From Burkholderiales bacterium (lineage in GTDB: Bacteria; Pseudomonadota; Gammaproteobacteria; Burkholderiales; Burkholderiaceae_C): a stretch of DNA of 64,000 bases. The notes beneath the pieces are model-generated. The model ran no database searches. It was not told where the DNA came from and saw only the letters and a program-made list of their open reading frames with translations. The stretch lies in contig JADJCH010000063.1 in NCBI GenBank assembly GCA_016703325.1, positions 186,001 through 250,000 of the forward strand, written 5' to 3'. The translations under genes and the position numbers were made by a program. Below are positions 37,154 to 46,840 of the stretch, piece by piece; position 1 is the stretch's first letter; each line of letters opens with the position of its first letter.

Positions 37154-37984
37154 ATGTCTGAGTTCTTCCGCAAGACCGATGCCGGCCGCCGCGAGTTGCG
37201 CGACCGTCGGCTGGGCTTGCCGCGCCCGGGCCGCAACCTGCTGCTGATCATCGACGGCACCCGCCCTGCGCAGGAGTGGGTCGCAATGATCCAGGGCGCC
37301 TCGCTCACCGACGTCGCTGCACTGCTGGACCTGGGATTGATCGAGGTGGGCACCGGCTCAGCGCCGGGAGACAGCCAGTTTGCCGGCATGCTGCCCACCG
37401 GCACCCCGACGCCGCGCGAGCTCACCACCACACCGGCAGGCTGGACCCAGCTGGGCGAGCTGACCCGGCCCGACGGGCTGCCTTCTCCGGGTGCCACGCC
37501 GCGGCATCGGGCCCTGTTCGAGAGCCAGTTCGACGCCCAGGTCGGCACCCGGCCGCTGCCGCTGCCCTCCGCCACTGCGCGCCGCCAGCCGGTGCCTGTG
37601 CAGGCTGCCGCGCCAGGCCCCCCCGTTGCAGGACCGGCACGCGGCATGGCGCCGGGCGGCCTGAGGCCGACAACGCCGGGGCCCGTGTCGGCCTCACCGG
37701 CACCCGACAGCACGCTGGAGAACTCCCACGGCTTCGTGCCCCTGGATCCCGCCCCTGGTGGGGCCACCGGGCTGGGGTATGCCGAGCTCTACGACAGCCT
37801 GAACGCGCTGGTGCGTGAAACGCTGGGGCTGCTCAAGGGATACCGCTATTCGCTCAAGATCGAAAGGGCGAGCGGCCAGGCCGAGCTGGAAGGGGTGGCG
37901 CTCGAGTTCGTGCAGGAGGTGCGCCGCCTGCGCGGGGATTCGATGGCGCGCATGGTCGCGCGCGCCCTCGGTCTGGGCGGCTGA
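37154..37984 (+). CDS. Conserved protein of unknown function with Pro-rich linker
   Basis: 276 aa, no family recognised. A compact N-terminal part (~1-75) contains LGLPRPGRNLLLIIDGTRPAQEWVAMIQGASLTDVAALLDLGLIEV, possibly a small alpha/beta unit; it is followed by a long Pro/Ala/Gly/Arg-rich linker (~80-200). The C-terminal domain (~205-276) is helical, GYAELYDSLNALVRETLGLLKGYRYSLKIERA...LEFVQEVRRLRGDSMARMVARALG. The layout of two small structured ends joined by a disordered linker suggests an adaptor or regulator. It stands between the acyl-CoA ligase and the nucleosidase genes. Confidence 0.7.
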   Translation: MSEFFRKTDAGRRELRDRRLGLPRPGRNLLLIIDGTRPAQEWVAMIQGASLTDVAALLDLGLIEVGTGSAPGDSQFAGMLPTGTPTPRELTTTPAGWTQLGELTRPDGLPSPGATPRHRALFESQFDAQVGTRPLPLPSATARRQPVPVQAAAPGPPVAGPARGMAPGGLRPTTPGPVSASPAPDSTLENSHGFVPLDPAPGGATGLGYAELYDSLNALVRETLGLLKGYRYSLKIERASGQAELEGVALEFVQEVRRLRGDSMARMVARALGLGG

Positions 37985-38059
37985 GCTGCCGGGCTGTTTC
38001 CTCCGTTTCCACCGTCCACCGCTTGCCAGCCTCAGCTCGCCAGCACCGGCCTTTGCTCC

Positions 38060-38875
38060 ATGAACACCCCCTCCCCCGTGGTTCCATCGACCCGGCCTGC
38101 AATAGGTCCCACCGCCATCGTCTCCGCCATGGCCCAGGAGCTGGCCGCGGTGCTGGCCCACGATGCCGCGGACTTCCGCATCGACCGCCATGCCGGGCGC
38201 CACTTCCACATCGGCCGGCTGCACGGCCATCCGGTGGTGGCGGTGCTCTGCGGCATCGGCAAGGTGGCTGCGGCCACCACCGCCACCCTGCTGGCCGAAC
38301 GCTATGCGGTGTCCCGGCTGGTGTTCACCGGCGTGGCCGGTGGTTTGGCACCCGGGGTGCGGGTGGGCGACCTGGTGATCGGCGACCGGCTGCTGCAGCA
38401 CGACATGGACGCCTCGCCCCTGTTTCCGCGCTGGGAGGTTCCACTCACCGGGCGCAGCGAGTTCCAGGCCGATTCAGCTTTGAGTGAAGCCCTGGCCCAG
38501 GCCGCCGCTGCGGTGCTGGCCGAGCCTGGCCACTACGGCAGCGCCGACCTGGCCGATGAGGTGCGTGCCCTGGGCGTGACGGCGCCCCGGCTGCACCGCG
38601 GCCTGATCGTGAGCGGCGACCGCTTCGTCTCCACCCAGCTCGAAAGCAGCGCCCTGCAGCAGGCCCTGCCGGCCGCCCTGGCGGTGGAAATGGAAGGCGC
38701 TGCGCTGGCCCAGGCCTGCCACGACCTGGGGCTGCCGTTTGCGGTGCTGCGCAACATCTCCGACCGGGCCGATGACAGCGCGCATGTGGACTTCCTGCGC
38801 TTCATCGAATGTGTGGCCGCCCATGCCAGCGCGGCCATCCTGGAGCGCTGGCTGCTGGCGCAGGCCCGGGCCTGA
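38060..38875 (+). CDS. MTA/SAH nucleosidase family protein
   Basis: 271 aa, Pfs-like nucleoside phosphorylase fold. It shows TAIVSAMAQELAAVL (~19-33) with the Glu of the substrate site, LCGIGKVAAATTATLL, FTGVAGGLAPGVRVGDLVIGDRLLQHDMDASPL, VEMEGAALAQACHDLGLPFAVLRNISDRADDSAHVDF. The Glu of EMEGAAL and the catalytic Asp of ISDRADDSAH are both present. Members cleave 5'-methylthioadenosine and S-adenosylhomocysteine, linking polyamine and methyl cycles; that fits the other methionine genes of the window, although it is not in one operon with them. Confidence 0.9.
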   Translation: MNTPSPVVPSTRPAIGPTAIVSAMAQELAAVLAHDAADFRIDRHAGRHFHIGRLHGHPVVAVLCGIGKVAAATTATLLAERYAVSRLVFTGVAGGLAPGVRVGDLVIGDRLLQHDMDASPLFPRWEVPLTGRSEFQADSALSEALAQAAAAVLAEPGHYGSADLADEVRALGVTAPRLHRGLIVSGDRFVSTQLESSALQQALPAALAVEMEGAALAQACHDLGLPFAVLRNISDRADDSAHVDFLRFIECVAAHASAAILERWLLAQARA

Positions 38876-38914
38876 CGGCCCGCCCCCGCCCTCACCTCCA
38901 CCCACACCCACCTG

Positions 38915-39928
38915 TCAGAGCCGCCCTTCCTCCACCGCATGGCAGGCAATCTGGCCGGCGGCGGACGAGAGCAGCGGGGGCCGCTCCCGCTTGCAGCGCT
39001 CGTTGGCGTGCGGGCAGCGTGGGTGAAAGGAACAGCCCGTGGGCGGCGACAGCGGGTTGGGCACCTCACCCTGCACCGGGGTGCGGTTGCGCCCGCTCAT
39101 CGCGATGTCCGGAATCGCGTCCAGCAGCATGCGGGTGTAGGGGTGGCGCGGCGCGGCAAAGAGTGTGGCCTTGTCGGCCAGCTCGACCAGCCGGCCCAGG
39201 TACATCACGCCCACCTGGTCCGAAACATGTCGCACCACCGCCAGGTTGTGCGAGATGAACAGGTAGGTCAGGCCCCGCTGGCGCTGCAGGTCCTTCATGA
39301 TGTTGAGCACCTGCGCCTGCACCGACACGTCCAGCGCGGAGGTGGGTTCGTCACAGACCAGGAACTCCGGCTCGGTGGCCAGGGCCCGGGCGATCGAGAT
39401 GCGCTGGCGCTGCCCGCCGGAGAACTGGTGGGGAAACTTCTCCACGTCCGCCGCGGACAGGCCCACCGACTGCAGCAGCTCACCCACCCGGACGGTCAGC
39501 GCCTCCCGGTCGGTGACCAGGCCATGTTCGCGCAGCGGCTCGCCGACGATGTCCAGCACCTTCCAGCGCGGGTTGAGGCTGGCGTAGGGGTCCTGGAAGA
39601 TCATCTGCATGCGCCGGCGCAGGACGCGCGCCTTCGGCCCCTTGAAGCCGGCCACGGTGTCCTCGCCGTCGAAGCTCAGGCGGCCCGCGCTGGGCGGGTA
39701 CAACCCCACCAGCAGGCGCGCTACCGTGCTCTTGCCGCAGCCGGACTCACCCACCAGCGCCAGCGTGCGGCCGCGCTCGATGGCAAAACTCACCCCGTCC
39801 ACCGCGTGGACCAACTGGCGCGGGCGGCGCTCCAGCACGCGGTTGAGCCAGGGGGCGGAGACATCGAAGGTCTTGACCAGGTCGTGCACCTCGACCAGCA
39901 CGCCGGTGTTGCCCTGGGTCTCGCTCAT
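38915..39928 (-). CDS. dppF: Dipeptide ABC transporter ATPase (DppF-type)
   Basis: 337 aa. Walker A GESGCGKST (~58-66), Q-loop MIFQDPYASLNPRW, signature FSGGQRQRISIARAL, Walker B FLVCDEPTSALD and the switch His in ISHNLAVV are present. The C-terminal oligopeptide-type extension ends in GCSFHPRCPHANERC with Cys residues that may bind an Fe-S cluster. It is the last gene of the operon, and its start overlaps the DppD stop as ATGA. It pairs with the DppD ATPase to power peptide import. Confidence 0.94.
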   Translation of the reverse strand: MSETQGNTGVLVEVHDLVKTFDVSAPWLNRVLERRPRQLVHAVDGVSFAIERGRTLALVGESGCGKSTVARLLVGLYPPSAGRLSFDGEDTVAGFKGPKARVLRRRMQMIFQDPYASLNPRWKVLDIVGEPLREHGLVTDREALTVRVGELLQSVGLSAADVEKFPHQFSGGQRQRISIARALATEPEFLVCDEPTSALDVSVQAQVLNIMKDLQRQRGLTYLFISHNLAVVRHVSDQVGVMYLGRLVELADKATLFAAPRHPYTRMLLDAIPDIAMSGRNRTPVQGEVPNPLSPPTGCSFHPRCPHANERCKRERPPLLSSAAGQIACHAVEEGRL

Positions 39929-40923
39929 CGGGACACCCCGCCGTCGTGCAGCCAGCAGGCGGCCCGGGTAGCGCCGGCGGGCATCAGGTCCGGGCGCTCA
40001 TGGCGGCAGCGTTCGCCACTGCGCGGGCAGCGCGGGTGGAAGGCGCAGCCGGAGGGGATGGCGTTCAGGCGGGGCATCGATCCGTCGATCTGCAGCAGGT
40101 GTTCACGGTCTTCGTGCATGGCGGGGATGGAGCCCATCAGTCCGACGGTGTAGGGGTGCGCGGGTTGGTGGATCACCTGGGCCACCGGGCCGATCTCCAC
40201 CACCCGGCCGGCGTACATCACCGCCACCCGGTCGCTGGTTTCGGCGATCACACCCATGTCATGGGTGACCAGCATCACCGCGGCACCGCGTTCCCGGCAG
40301 ACCCGCTTGAGCAGCGAGATGATCTGCGCCTGGATCGACACGTCCAGTGCGGTGGTGGGTTCGTCGGCCACGATCAGGTGCGGCTCGGCCGCCAGCGCCA
40401 GGGCGATCACCACCCGCTGGCGCATGCCGCCGGAGAACTGGTGGGGGTAGTGGTCCACCCGGGCCTCGGGCGCCGGGATGCCGGTGTCGCGCAGCAGCTG
40501 GATGGCCCGTTCACGCGCCTGTGCCTGCGACAGCGGCAGGTGGGTGCGGATGGTCTCCACCAGCTGCCGGCCGACGGTGTACAGCGGGTTCAGCGAGGTC
40601 AGCGGGTCCTGGAAGATGGCGCCGATCTGCCGGCCGCGGATGCTGCGCATCTCATCGGGCCCCAGGTGGTCGATGCGCCGGCCCTCCAGGCGGATCTCGC
40701 CGCCGGCGATGCGCCCCGGCGGCTCCAGCAGGCCGATGATGGCCGCGCCGGTGAGCGACTTGCCGGCGCCGGACTCGCCCACCACACCCAGCACCTCGCC
40801 GGCGTGGATGTCGAAGGAGACGTCGTCCAGCGCCCGCAGGGTGCCGCGCCGGGTCGGGAACTCCACCTTCAGGTGGCGCACTTCGAGCAGGGGGGATAGG
40901 CCTGTCTTCATCTCAGACCTCAT
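39925..40923 (-). CDS. dppD: Dipeptide ABC transporter ATPase (DppD-type)
   Basis: 332 aa. Walker A GESGAGKSLT (~41-50), Q-loop AIFQDPLTSLNPLY, signature FSGGMRQRVVIALAL, Walker B LIVADEPTTALD and VTHDMGV are intact, with the C-terminal GCAFHPRCPRSGERC. The start is ATG 40923, which overlaps the DppC permease stop as ATGA; a later ATG at 40911 (MKTGLSPLL) is a possible alternative. Middle gene of the dpp operon. It acts in the cytoplasm on the inner-membrane permease pair. Confidence 0.93.
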   Translation of the reverse strand: MRSEMKTGLSPLLEVRHLKVEFPTRRGTLRALDDVSFDIHAGEVLGVVGESGAGKSLTGAAIIGLLEPPGRIAGGEIRLEGRRIDHLGPDEMRSIRGRQIGAIFQDPLTSLNPLYTVGRQLVETIRTHLPLSQAQARERAIQLLRDTGIPAPEARVDHYPHQFSGGMRQRVVIALALAAEPHLIVADEPTTALDVSIQAQIISLLKRVCRERGAAVMLVTHDMGVIAETSDRVAVMYAGRVVEIGPVAQVIHQPAHPYTVGLMGSIPAMHEDREHLLQIDGSMPRLNAIPSGCAFHPRCPRSGERCRHERPDLMPAGATRAACWLHDGGVSR

Positions 40924-41831
40924 CTCAGACGGGGATTCAGGGCGTCGCGCAGCCAGTCGCCCAGCAGGTTCACCGACAGGGCGATGGCCACCAGCATCAC
41001 GCCCGGGAAGATGGTGATCCACCACTCTCCGGAAAACAGGAAGTCGTTGCCCACGCGGATCAGCGTGCCCAGCGAGGGCCGCGTGGGCGGCACGCCCACG
41101 CCGAGGAAAGACAGCGTCGCCTCGGTGATGATGGCCAGCGCCACCTGGATGGTGGCCAGCACCAGCACCGGCCCCAGCACGTTGGGCAGCACATGGCGGA
41201 ACATGATGCGCCAGGGGCGCACACCGATCACCCGGGCCGCCTGCACGTACTCCTTGTTGCGTTCCACCAGCGTGGAGCCGCGCACCGTGCGGGCGTACTG
41301 CACCCAGTAGCTCAGAGAAATCGCCAGGATCAGCACCGCAAAGGCCAGCTCGTCGTGTGCGTCCGGGAACATCGCCCGGCCGGCGCCATCGATCAGCAGC
41401 GCGATCAGGATCGGCGGGAAGGACAGCATCACGTCGCACACCCGCATGATGAAGGCGTCCACCCGACCGCCGACGAAGCCCGCCAGCAGGCCCAGGCCGA
41501 CGCCCACCACCACCGACAGCAGCACCGACACCAGGCCCACGGCCAGCGAGATGCGCGCGCCGTACATCAGCGCGGAGAGGATGTCGCGGCCCTGGTCGTC
41601 GGTGCCCAGCAGGTAGGTCAGCCGGCCGCCTTCCTGCCAGGCCGGCGGCAGGCGGGCATCGGAGAGTTCCAGCGACGCCAGGTCGAAGGGGTTGTGCGGC
41701 GCCACCCAGGGCGCAAAAAGGGCGGACAGGGCACAGACCGCCGCCACCAGCGCCGCGGCCATGGCCACGGGCGAGTTGCGGAAGCTGTACCAGATGTCCC
41801 CGTCGAAGAAGCGTTGCAGCGCGGCGATCAT
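40920..41831 (-). CDS. dppC: Dipeptide ABC transporter permease (DppC-type)
   Basis: 303 aa, about six transmembrane helices. An N-terminal TM and extracytoplasmic segment LLGTDDQGRDILSALMYGARISLAVGLVSVLLSV (~77-110) are the usual DppC/OppC N-terminal domain. The EAA loop is EYVQAARVIGVRPWRIMFRHVLPN. It forms a heterodimeric channel with DppB. Its stop overlaps the dppD start; dppB ends 19 nt upstream. Confidence 0.94.
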   Translation of the reverse strand: MIAALQRFFDGDIWYSFRNSPVAMAAALVAAVCALSALFAPWVAPHNPFDLASLELSDARLPPAWQEGGRLTYLLGTDDQGRDILSALMYGARISLAVGLVSVLLSVVVGVGLGLLAGFVGGRVDAFIMRVCDVMLSFPPILIALLIDGAGRAMFPDAHDELAFAVLILAISLSYWVQYARTVRGSTLVERNKEYVQAARVIGVRPWRIMFRHVLPNVLGPVLVLATIQVALAIITEATLSFLGVGVPPTRPSLGTLIRVGNDFLFSGEWWITIFPGVMLVAIALSVNLLGDWLRDALNPRLR

Positions 41832-41849
41832 GCGTTGGGGCGGAGGTTG

Positions 41850-42836
41850 TCAGCCATGGCCGGAGGCACTGCGCTCGATGCGCAGGCGGGGGTCGACCGC
41901 GAAGTACAGCAGGTCCACCACCAGGTTGATGACCACGAAGATCAGCGCGATCAGGCAGAGGTAGGCGGCCATCACCGGGATGTCGGCGAACTGCACCGCC
42001 TGGATGAACAGCAGCCCCATGCCGGGCCACTGGAACACCGTCTCGGTGATGATGGCAAAGGCGATCAGCGAGCCCAGCTGCAGCCCGGTGATGGTGATCA
42101 CCGGCACCAGGGTGTTCTTCAGCGCGTGGCCGAAGTACACCACCCGGTCGGGCAGGCCACGGGCGCGGGCGAATTTGATGTAGTCGCTGCGCAGCACCTC
42201 CAGCATCTCCGCGCGCACCAGCCGCAGGATCAGCGCAAGCTGGAAGATCGACAGCGTCACCGCCGGCAGTACCAGGTGCTTCCAGCCGTCCGGCGTCAAC
42301 AACCCGGTGGACCAGCCGCCGATGCGGATCACCTCACCCCGGCCAAAGCTGGGCAGCACGTTCCAGGTCACCGCGAACACCAGGATCAGCAGGATGCCGA
42401 TCAGGAAGGTGGGCAGCGACACCCCCAGCAGCGAGAAGGTCATCATCAGCTGCGACAGCCAATGGCCGCGCCGCAGCGCCGCGTAGACCCCCATCGGGAT
42501 GCCCGCCAGCAGCGCGATCAGCGCCGCCACGAAGGCCAGTTCCAGCGTGGCGGGAAAACGTTCGGTGATCAGCGTGGCGACCTTGCGGCCCTGCCTCAGG
42601 CTGACCCCGAACTCCCCCTGCACCGCGTTCGCCACGAAAGTGGCGAACTGCACCGGGAACGGTTGGTCCAGCCCGAGATCATGACGCAGCTGCGCCCGAT
42701 CCTCCGCCGTGGCGTCCTGTCCGAGCAGGTTGGTCACCGGATCACCCACATACTGGAACAGCATGAAGGCGATGAAGGCGACCGCCAGCATCACGACCAG
42801 CGCCTGCGCCAGGCGGCGCAGCACAAAAACCAGCAT
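41850..42836 (-). CDS. dppB: Dipeptide ABC transporter permease (DppB-type)
   Basis: 328 aa, six helices. Typical DppB features are MLVFVLRRLAQALVVMLAVAFIAFMLFQYVGDPV at the start, PFPVQFATFVANAVQGEFGVSLRQGRKVATLITERFPATLELA, and the EAA-like YIKFARARGLPDRVVYFGHALKNTLVP. It lies between the binding-protein gene and dppC, spaced by 15 and 18 nt. Confidence 0.94.
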   Translation of the reverse strand: MLVFVLRRLAQALVVMLAVAFIAFMLFQYVGDPVTNLLGQDATAEDRAQLRHDLGLDQPFPVQFATFVANAVQGEFGVSLRQGRKVATLITERFPATLELAFVAALIALLAGIPMGVYAALRRGHWLSQLMMTFSLLGVSLPTFLIGILLILVFAVTWNVLPSFGRGEVIRIGGWSTGLLTPDGWKHLVLPAVTLSIFQLALILRLVRAEMLEVLRSDYIKFARARGLPDRVVYFGHALKNTLVPVITITGLQLGSLIAFAIITETVFQWPGMGLLFIQAVQFADIPVMAAYLCLIALIFVVINLVVDLLYFAVDPRLRIERSASGHG

Positions 42837-42851
42837 CGATCAGCGTCCGCG

Positions 42852-44429
42852 TCAGTCGATCTTCACCGAGCGCATGTCGATGCGGTTGTCGGCCCGGTGC
42901 ACCATGTCGATGTTCTTCTTCATGGCCCAGGGGATGACCTGGTTGTGCATCGGGATGTGCGACACATCCTGGTGGCTCAGCAGCAGAGCCTGCTCGATCA
43001 GGTCGTTGCGGGCGTTCTGATCGACCTCCTTCTTGATGCGCTCGACCAGGGCGTCCATCTGCGGGTTGCTGTAGCGACCGACGTTGTAGTTGCCGTCACC
43101 CTGCGCACCCACCGATCGCACCAGCGACTGCAGCGAGTACAGCGCGTCGAAGGTCGGCACACCCCAGCCCAGCATGTAGATGCTGGCCTCAAAGCGCTGG
43201 ATCATCGGGAAATAGGTCACCAGCGGCAGGGTGCGCAGCTTGGCCTTGACGCCGATCTTGGCCCACATCGCAGTGACCGCCTGGCAGATCTCCTCGTCGT
43301 TGATGTAGCGGTTGTTCGGGCAGGCGAAGTCCACCTCGAAGCCCTGTGCATACCCGGCGTCGGCCAGCAGCCTCTTGGCGCCTTCCACGTCGTAGGGCCA
43401 GCGCACGTCGGCCTTTTTCGTCCAGCCGTTGACCTGCGGCGCGATCAGCGTGCCGGTGGGCTGGGCCAGGCCGCGCATGGTGGTCTTGGCGATCGCCTGG
43501 ATGTCGATGGCCTGGTACAGCGCCTTGCGGACCTTGATGTCCTTCAGCGGATTCTTGCCCTTGACGTTGCTGCCCGGCAGCTCGTCGCGGAACTGGTCCA
43601 TGCCGAAGAAGATGGTGCGGTTCTCGGCACCGTCGAGCACCTTCAGGTTGCTCGCACCGCGCAGGCGCGGCAGGTCGGCCGGAGAGGGGTCGAGGATCAT
43701 GTCCACCTCACCCGAGAGCAGCGCGGCCACGCGGGTGGCTTCGGCCTTGATCGGGGTGTAGACGATCTCGGTGACGTTGCCCTCCATCTTGCCCCACCAG
43801 TTGGGGTTCTTGGCCAGCACCAGCTTGACGTCCTGCTCCCAGCTCTTGAGCACGAAGGGGCCGGTGCCGTTGGCGTTGCGGTGGGCGAAGTTCTCGTCCT
43901 TGGTCTTGTTGTCCTTGGGCTCGACCGACTTGTTCTTCTCGGACCAGTCCTTGTCCATCATGCGCAGCTCGGTGAGCTGGCGCAGCAGCACCGGATTGGG
44001 CGCCTTGGTGAAGATGTCCACCGTGAGCGCATCGACCTTGACCACCTTGTCGATGCCCTGGGTGTAGACACCGTAGTTGGAGGTCTTGGCCATCGCCCGG
44101 TTGAGCGAGAACACCACATCGTCGGCGTCAAAGGCCGCACCATCATGGAACTTCACGTTCGGCCGCAGTGTGATGCGCACCTGGGTGGGGCTGACCTGCC
44201 TGGAGCCGGTGGCCAGCAGCGGCTCCAGCGCGAAGGTCTTGCTGTTGTAATAGAACAGCGATTCGTACACCGCCGCGTGCACCCCGTTGCCCAGGGCATT
44301 GTTCTGCGAATGCACGTCCCAGGTGGGGATGTCGCTGGCGCTGGCCCACTTGAAGGTGGCGGCGGTGGCGGTGCCACCGAAGGAGCAGGCAGCCAGGGCC
44401 GCTGCCAGGGCGATGCGGGAGAAGGTCAT
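42852..44429 (-). CDS. dppA: Dipeptide/oligopeptide-binding protein (SBP family 5)
   Basis: 525 aa. Signal peptide MTFSRIALAAALAACSFGGTATA and mature start near ATFKWAS. SBP_bac_5-type fold: VRITLRPNVKFHDGAAFDADDVVFSLNRAM, VYTPIKAEATRVAALLSGEVDMI, and NVKGKNPLKDIKVRKALYQAIDI are family marks. The ATG at 44429 was chosen over one 14 codons upstream because it fits the signal peptide. First gene of dppABCDF; a peptidase gene of the M20 family precedes it 196 nt upstream, so transport and intracellular breakdown of dipeptides may work together. Confidence 0.93.
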   Translation of the reverse strand: MTFSRIALAAALAACSFGGTATAATFKWASASDIPTWDVHSQNNALGNGVHAAVYESLFYYNSKTFALEPLLATGSRQVSPTQVRITLRPNVKFHDGAAFDADDVVFSLNRAMAKTSNYGVYTQGIDKVVKVDALTVDIFTKAPNPVLLRQLTELRMMDKDWSEKNKSVEPKDNKTKDENFAHRNANGTGPFVLKSWEQDVKLVLAKNPNWWGKMEGNVTEIVYTPIKAEATRVAALLSGEVDMILDPSPADLPRLRGASNLKVLDGAENRTIFFGMDQFRDELPGSNVKGKNPLKDIKVRKALYQAIDIQAIAKTTMRGLAQPTGTLIAPQVNGWTKKADVRWPYDVEGAKRLLADAGYAQGFEVDFACPNNRYINDEEICQAVTAMWAKIGVKAKLRTLPLVTYFPMIQRFEASIYMLGWGVPTFDALYSLQSLVRSVGAQGDGNYNVGRYSNPQMDALVERIKKEVDQNARNDLIEQALLLSHQDVSHIPMHNQVIPWAMKKNIDMVHRADNRIDMRSVKID

Positions 44430-44625
44430 GGGATGCTCGGGAAGAGTCCGTGAAGTAGGCGAGTTCAGCAAATCACATGCCGTTTCGCCAGCGGGGATGC
44501 CCGGAGATCCTAGTGTGCGACGGCAGCCCGGCGCGCGCAGGGGGCTTGAGGCGGATCAGAGACCCGTCGCAGCCCCTGCAGGATGACCTGTGCAGAGGCC
44601 CTCGCAGGTCCTGTCCCCGGGGCGC

Positions 44626-46134
44626 TCAGGGGTGCGACGCCATCACCTGCGCCACGGCGGCGGTGAGCCGTCGGGCGTAGTCCAGGTGCAGGAACTCGTT
44701 GGGGCCATGGGCGTTGCTCTTGGGGCCCAGCACGCCGCAGACCATCATCTGCGCGGCCGGAAAGCCCTGCTGCAGCAGGTTCATCAGCGGGATGGTGCCG
44801 CCCTGGCCGATGTATCCCAGCGGGGCACCGAAGTGGTCCTGAGAGGCGGCCTGCATCGCCGCCTCCAGCCAGGGCGACAGGGCCGGTGCATTCCAGCCGG
44901 TCGCCCCTTCGGCACCGGCGCGGCCATCGGGCACGAAGGTGACCCGGGCGTTGTAAGGGGCGTCCGCCTCCAGCAGCGCCTTCAGCTCCAGCGCCGCCTG
45001 AGGGGCGTCCACCAGCGGCGGCAACCGCAGGCTGAGCTTGAAGGCGGTGTGGGGCCGCAGCACGTTGCCCGCCTGACCGATCGGTGGCAGGCCCTCCGCC
45101 CCGGTGACGGACAGCGTCGGCCGCCAGGTGCGGTTGAGCAGCGCCTCCACCGGGTCGGTGGTGGTGGGCAGCGTGGGGCCACCGTCGGCGCCACAGGCCC
45201 AAGGCTGGCTGCGCCAGGCGGCTTCACCCAGGATGGCGGCCGTCGCCTGGACCTGGGCCAGCCGGTCCGCCGGGATCTCGCAATGCAGGTGGGGCGGCAG
45301 CAACCGGCCGCTGGCACTGTCCTCCAGGCGGTCGAGCAGATGGCGCAGGATGCGGAAGCTCGAGGGCACCACCCCGCTGGCGTCGCCGGAGTGCACACCC
45401 TCGTCGAGGATGTCCACCCGCAGTGCGCCGGTGACGTTGCCGCGCAGCGAGGTGGTCAGCCAGAGCTGGTCGTAGTTGCCGGCGCCGGAGTCCAGGCAGA
45501 TCACCAGGCTGACCTGGCCCAGGCGCGAACTCAGGGCGTCCAGGTAGGCTGGCAGATCGCCGGAGCCGCTCTCCTCGCAGGTTTCGATCAGGCCGACGAT
45601 GCGCGGGTGTGCGGCCCCCTGGGCCTGCAGCGCCTGCACCGCCGCGATGGCGGCGTAGACCGCATAACCGTCGTCCGCGCCACCGCGGCCGTAGAGCTTG
45701 CCGTCCTCGATTTTCGGTGTCCAGGGCCCGAGATCGCTGCGCCAGCCGTTGAACTCCGGCTGCTTGTCCAGGTGGCCATAGATCAGTACGGTGGGCGCCC
45801 GGGCACCGTCCGGCTCGGGCCGGGTGGCGTCGATCTCGAAGTACAGCAGGGGGGTGCGCGGCTGCCCGGCGGCATCGGTCAGCCGCAGGATCTCCAGCCT
45901 CAGGCCCCGCACATGACGTGACTCCACCCAGGCCGCTGCACGCTGCACCACCCGCTCCAGGTGGCCGTGGGCCACCCAGTCCGGGTCAAACATCGGGCTC
46001 TTGGCGGGCACCTCGATGTAGTCGATCAGCTCCGGCAGCAGCGCCGCAGACCAGCTGGCGTCGACATGACGGGACAGGGCCTGGACGTCCAGGCCACCGG
46101 GTGCGGGGAGGGGAAGTCGTTCGGGCGCGTTCAT
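44626..46134 (-). CDS. M20-family dipeptidase (CNDP/PepV-like)
   Basis: 502 aa metallopeptidase. The metal ligands are seen in TVLIYGHLDKQP (His), YGRGGADDGYAVYAAI (bridging Asp), GLIETCEESGSGD (Glu pair), LVICLDSGAGN (Asp) and the C-terminal GPNEFLHLDYARR (His). A lid/dimerisation insertion spans the middle (~210-390). It resembles carnosine/CNDP-type dipeptidases rather than ArgE. Just upstream of the dipeptide ABC operon on the same strand, so it probably hydrolyses imported peptides. Exact specificity is not visible. Confidence 0.92.
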   Translation of the reverse strand: MNAPERLPLPAPGGLDVQALSRHVDASWSAALLPELIDYIEVPAKSPMFDPDWVAHGHLERVVQRAAAWVESRHVRGLRLEILRLTDAAGQPRTPLLYFEIDATRPEPDGARAPTVLIYGHLDKQPEFNGWRSDLGPWTPKIEDGKLYGRGGADDGYAVYAAIAAVQALQAQGAAHPRIVGLIETCEESGSGDLPAYLDALSSRLGQVSLVICLDSGAGNYDQLWLTTSLRGNVTGALRVDILDEGVHSGDASGVVPSSFRILRHLLDRLEDSASGRLLPPHLHCEIPADRLAQVQATAAILGEAAWRSQPWACGADGGPTLPTTTDPVEALLNRTWRPTLSVTGAEGLPPIGQAGNVLRPHTAFKLSLRLPPLVDAPQAALELKALLEADAPYNARVTFVPDGRAGAEGATGWNAPALSPWLEAAMQAASQDHFGAPLGYIGQGGTIPLMNLLQQGFPAAQMMVCGVLGPKSNAHGPNEFLHLDYARRLTAAVAQVMASHP

Positions 46135-46258
46135 GGCGATGTTCGGTCCGGACCGCTGAAGCGGCCCGCAGGCTGTCGATCACCGCAGTGTAGGACGGTC
46201 CTGCACCCGACACACCGACGCGCTCGCGCCGGGCCCAGCAGCCGATATCGCGGCAGGC

Positions 46259-46840
46259 TCAGTGCCAGTAGGGGTCCACCAGCCGCATCAGCCGTGCCGC
46301 CTGGCCCAGCAGCTCGGCGGGCAGGGGCAACGCCTGCAGTTGCTCCACATCGGGCAGGCAGATCTCGCAGCCGCCGTCCGCCTGGGGCCTCACCACCACC
46401 GCCAGGGGCAACTGCAGCCGACCGCTGGCGGACTCCTGCAGCACCACGGTGATGTCGGGCTTCGGCCCGAAGATCAGTCCACGCGCGCCGGCTCCCTGCC
46501 CGTCCAGGCGGGAAAACAACGACAGGCCGGCCGCGGGCGCGGACTCCAACAAGTGGCCGATGCAGGCCCGGGCCTCCACGCGACAGGGGTGCCGGCGGAT
46601 CCGGCTGCCCAGTGGTCGGTCCTCCAACCCCGCCAGGCTCACCAGGGACAGGCTGCTGGTGTACCAGCAGGACCAGCCGGGGCCGGCGCCCTGGTCGGCC
46701 TCCGCGCGCTCTGCTTCGAGATAGCCGCTCCCCTGCAACGATGTCCCCGGCCGGGCCAGCTGGCGAACCGGACGACCCGTGGCGCTGCGGCGGACGGAGC
46801 CGGCGGAAAGTGGTGGGAGCTGGAGCGGGAGCATCGTCAT
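46259..46840 (-). CDS. Conserved-looking protein of unknown function
   Basis: 193 aa with no recognised family. It starts MTMLPLQLPPLSAGSVRRS and ends RLVDPYWH. Alternating hydrophobic and polar stretches with Trp, Tyr and Cys (WSCWYTSSLSLVSLAGLED, LSLFSRLDGQGAGARGLIFG, ITVVLQESASGRLQLPLAVVV, GCEICLPDVEQLQAL) suggest a compact beta-rich protein. No signal peptide or helix is obvious. It has its own promoter region and neither neighbour (M20 dipeptidase, metW) points to a role. Confidence 0.6.
   Translation of the reverse strand: MTMLPLQLPPLSAGSVRRSATGRPVRQLARPGTSLQGSGYLEAERAEADQGAGPGWSCWYTSSLSLVSLAGLEDRPLGSRIRRHPCRVEARACIGHLLESAPAAGLSLFSRLDGQGAGARGLIFGPKPDITVVLQESASGRLQLPLAVVVRPQADGGCEICLPDVEQLQALPLPAELLGQAARLMRLVDPYWH

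Noticed and set aside
41193..44453. Very long open frame opposite the dpp genes
   Set aside because: Same effect; the minus-strand dppABC genes have all family motifs.
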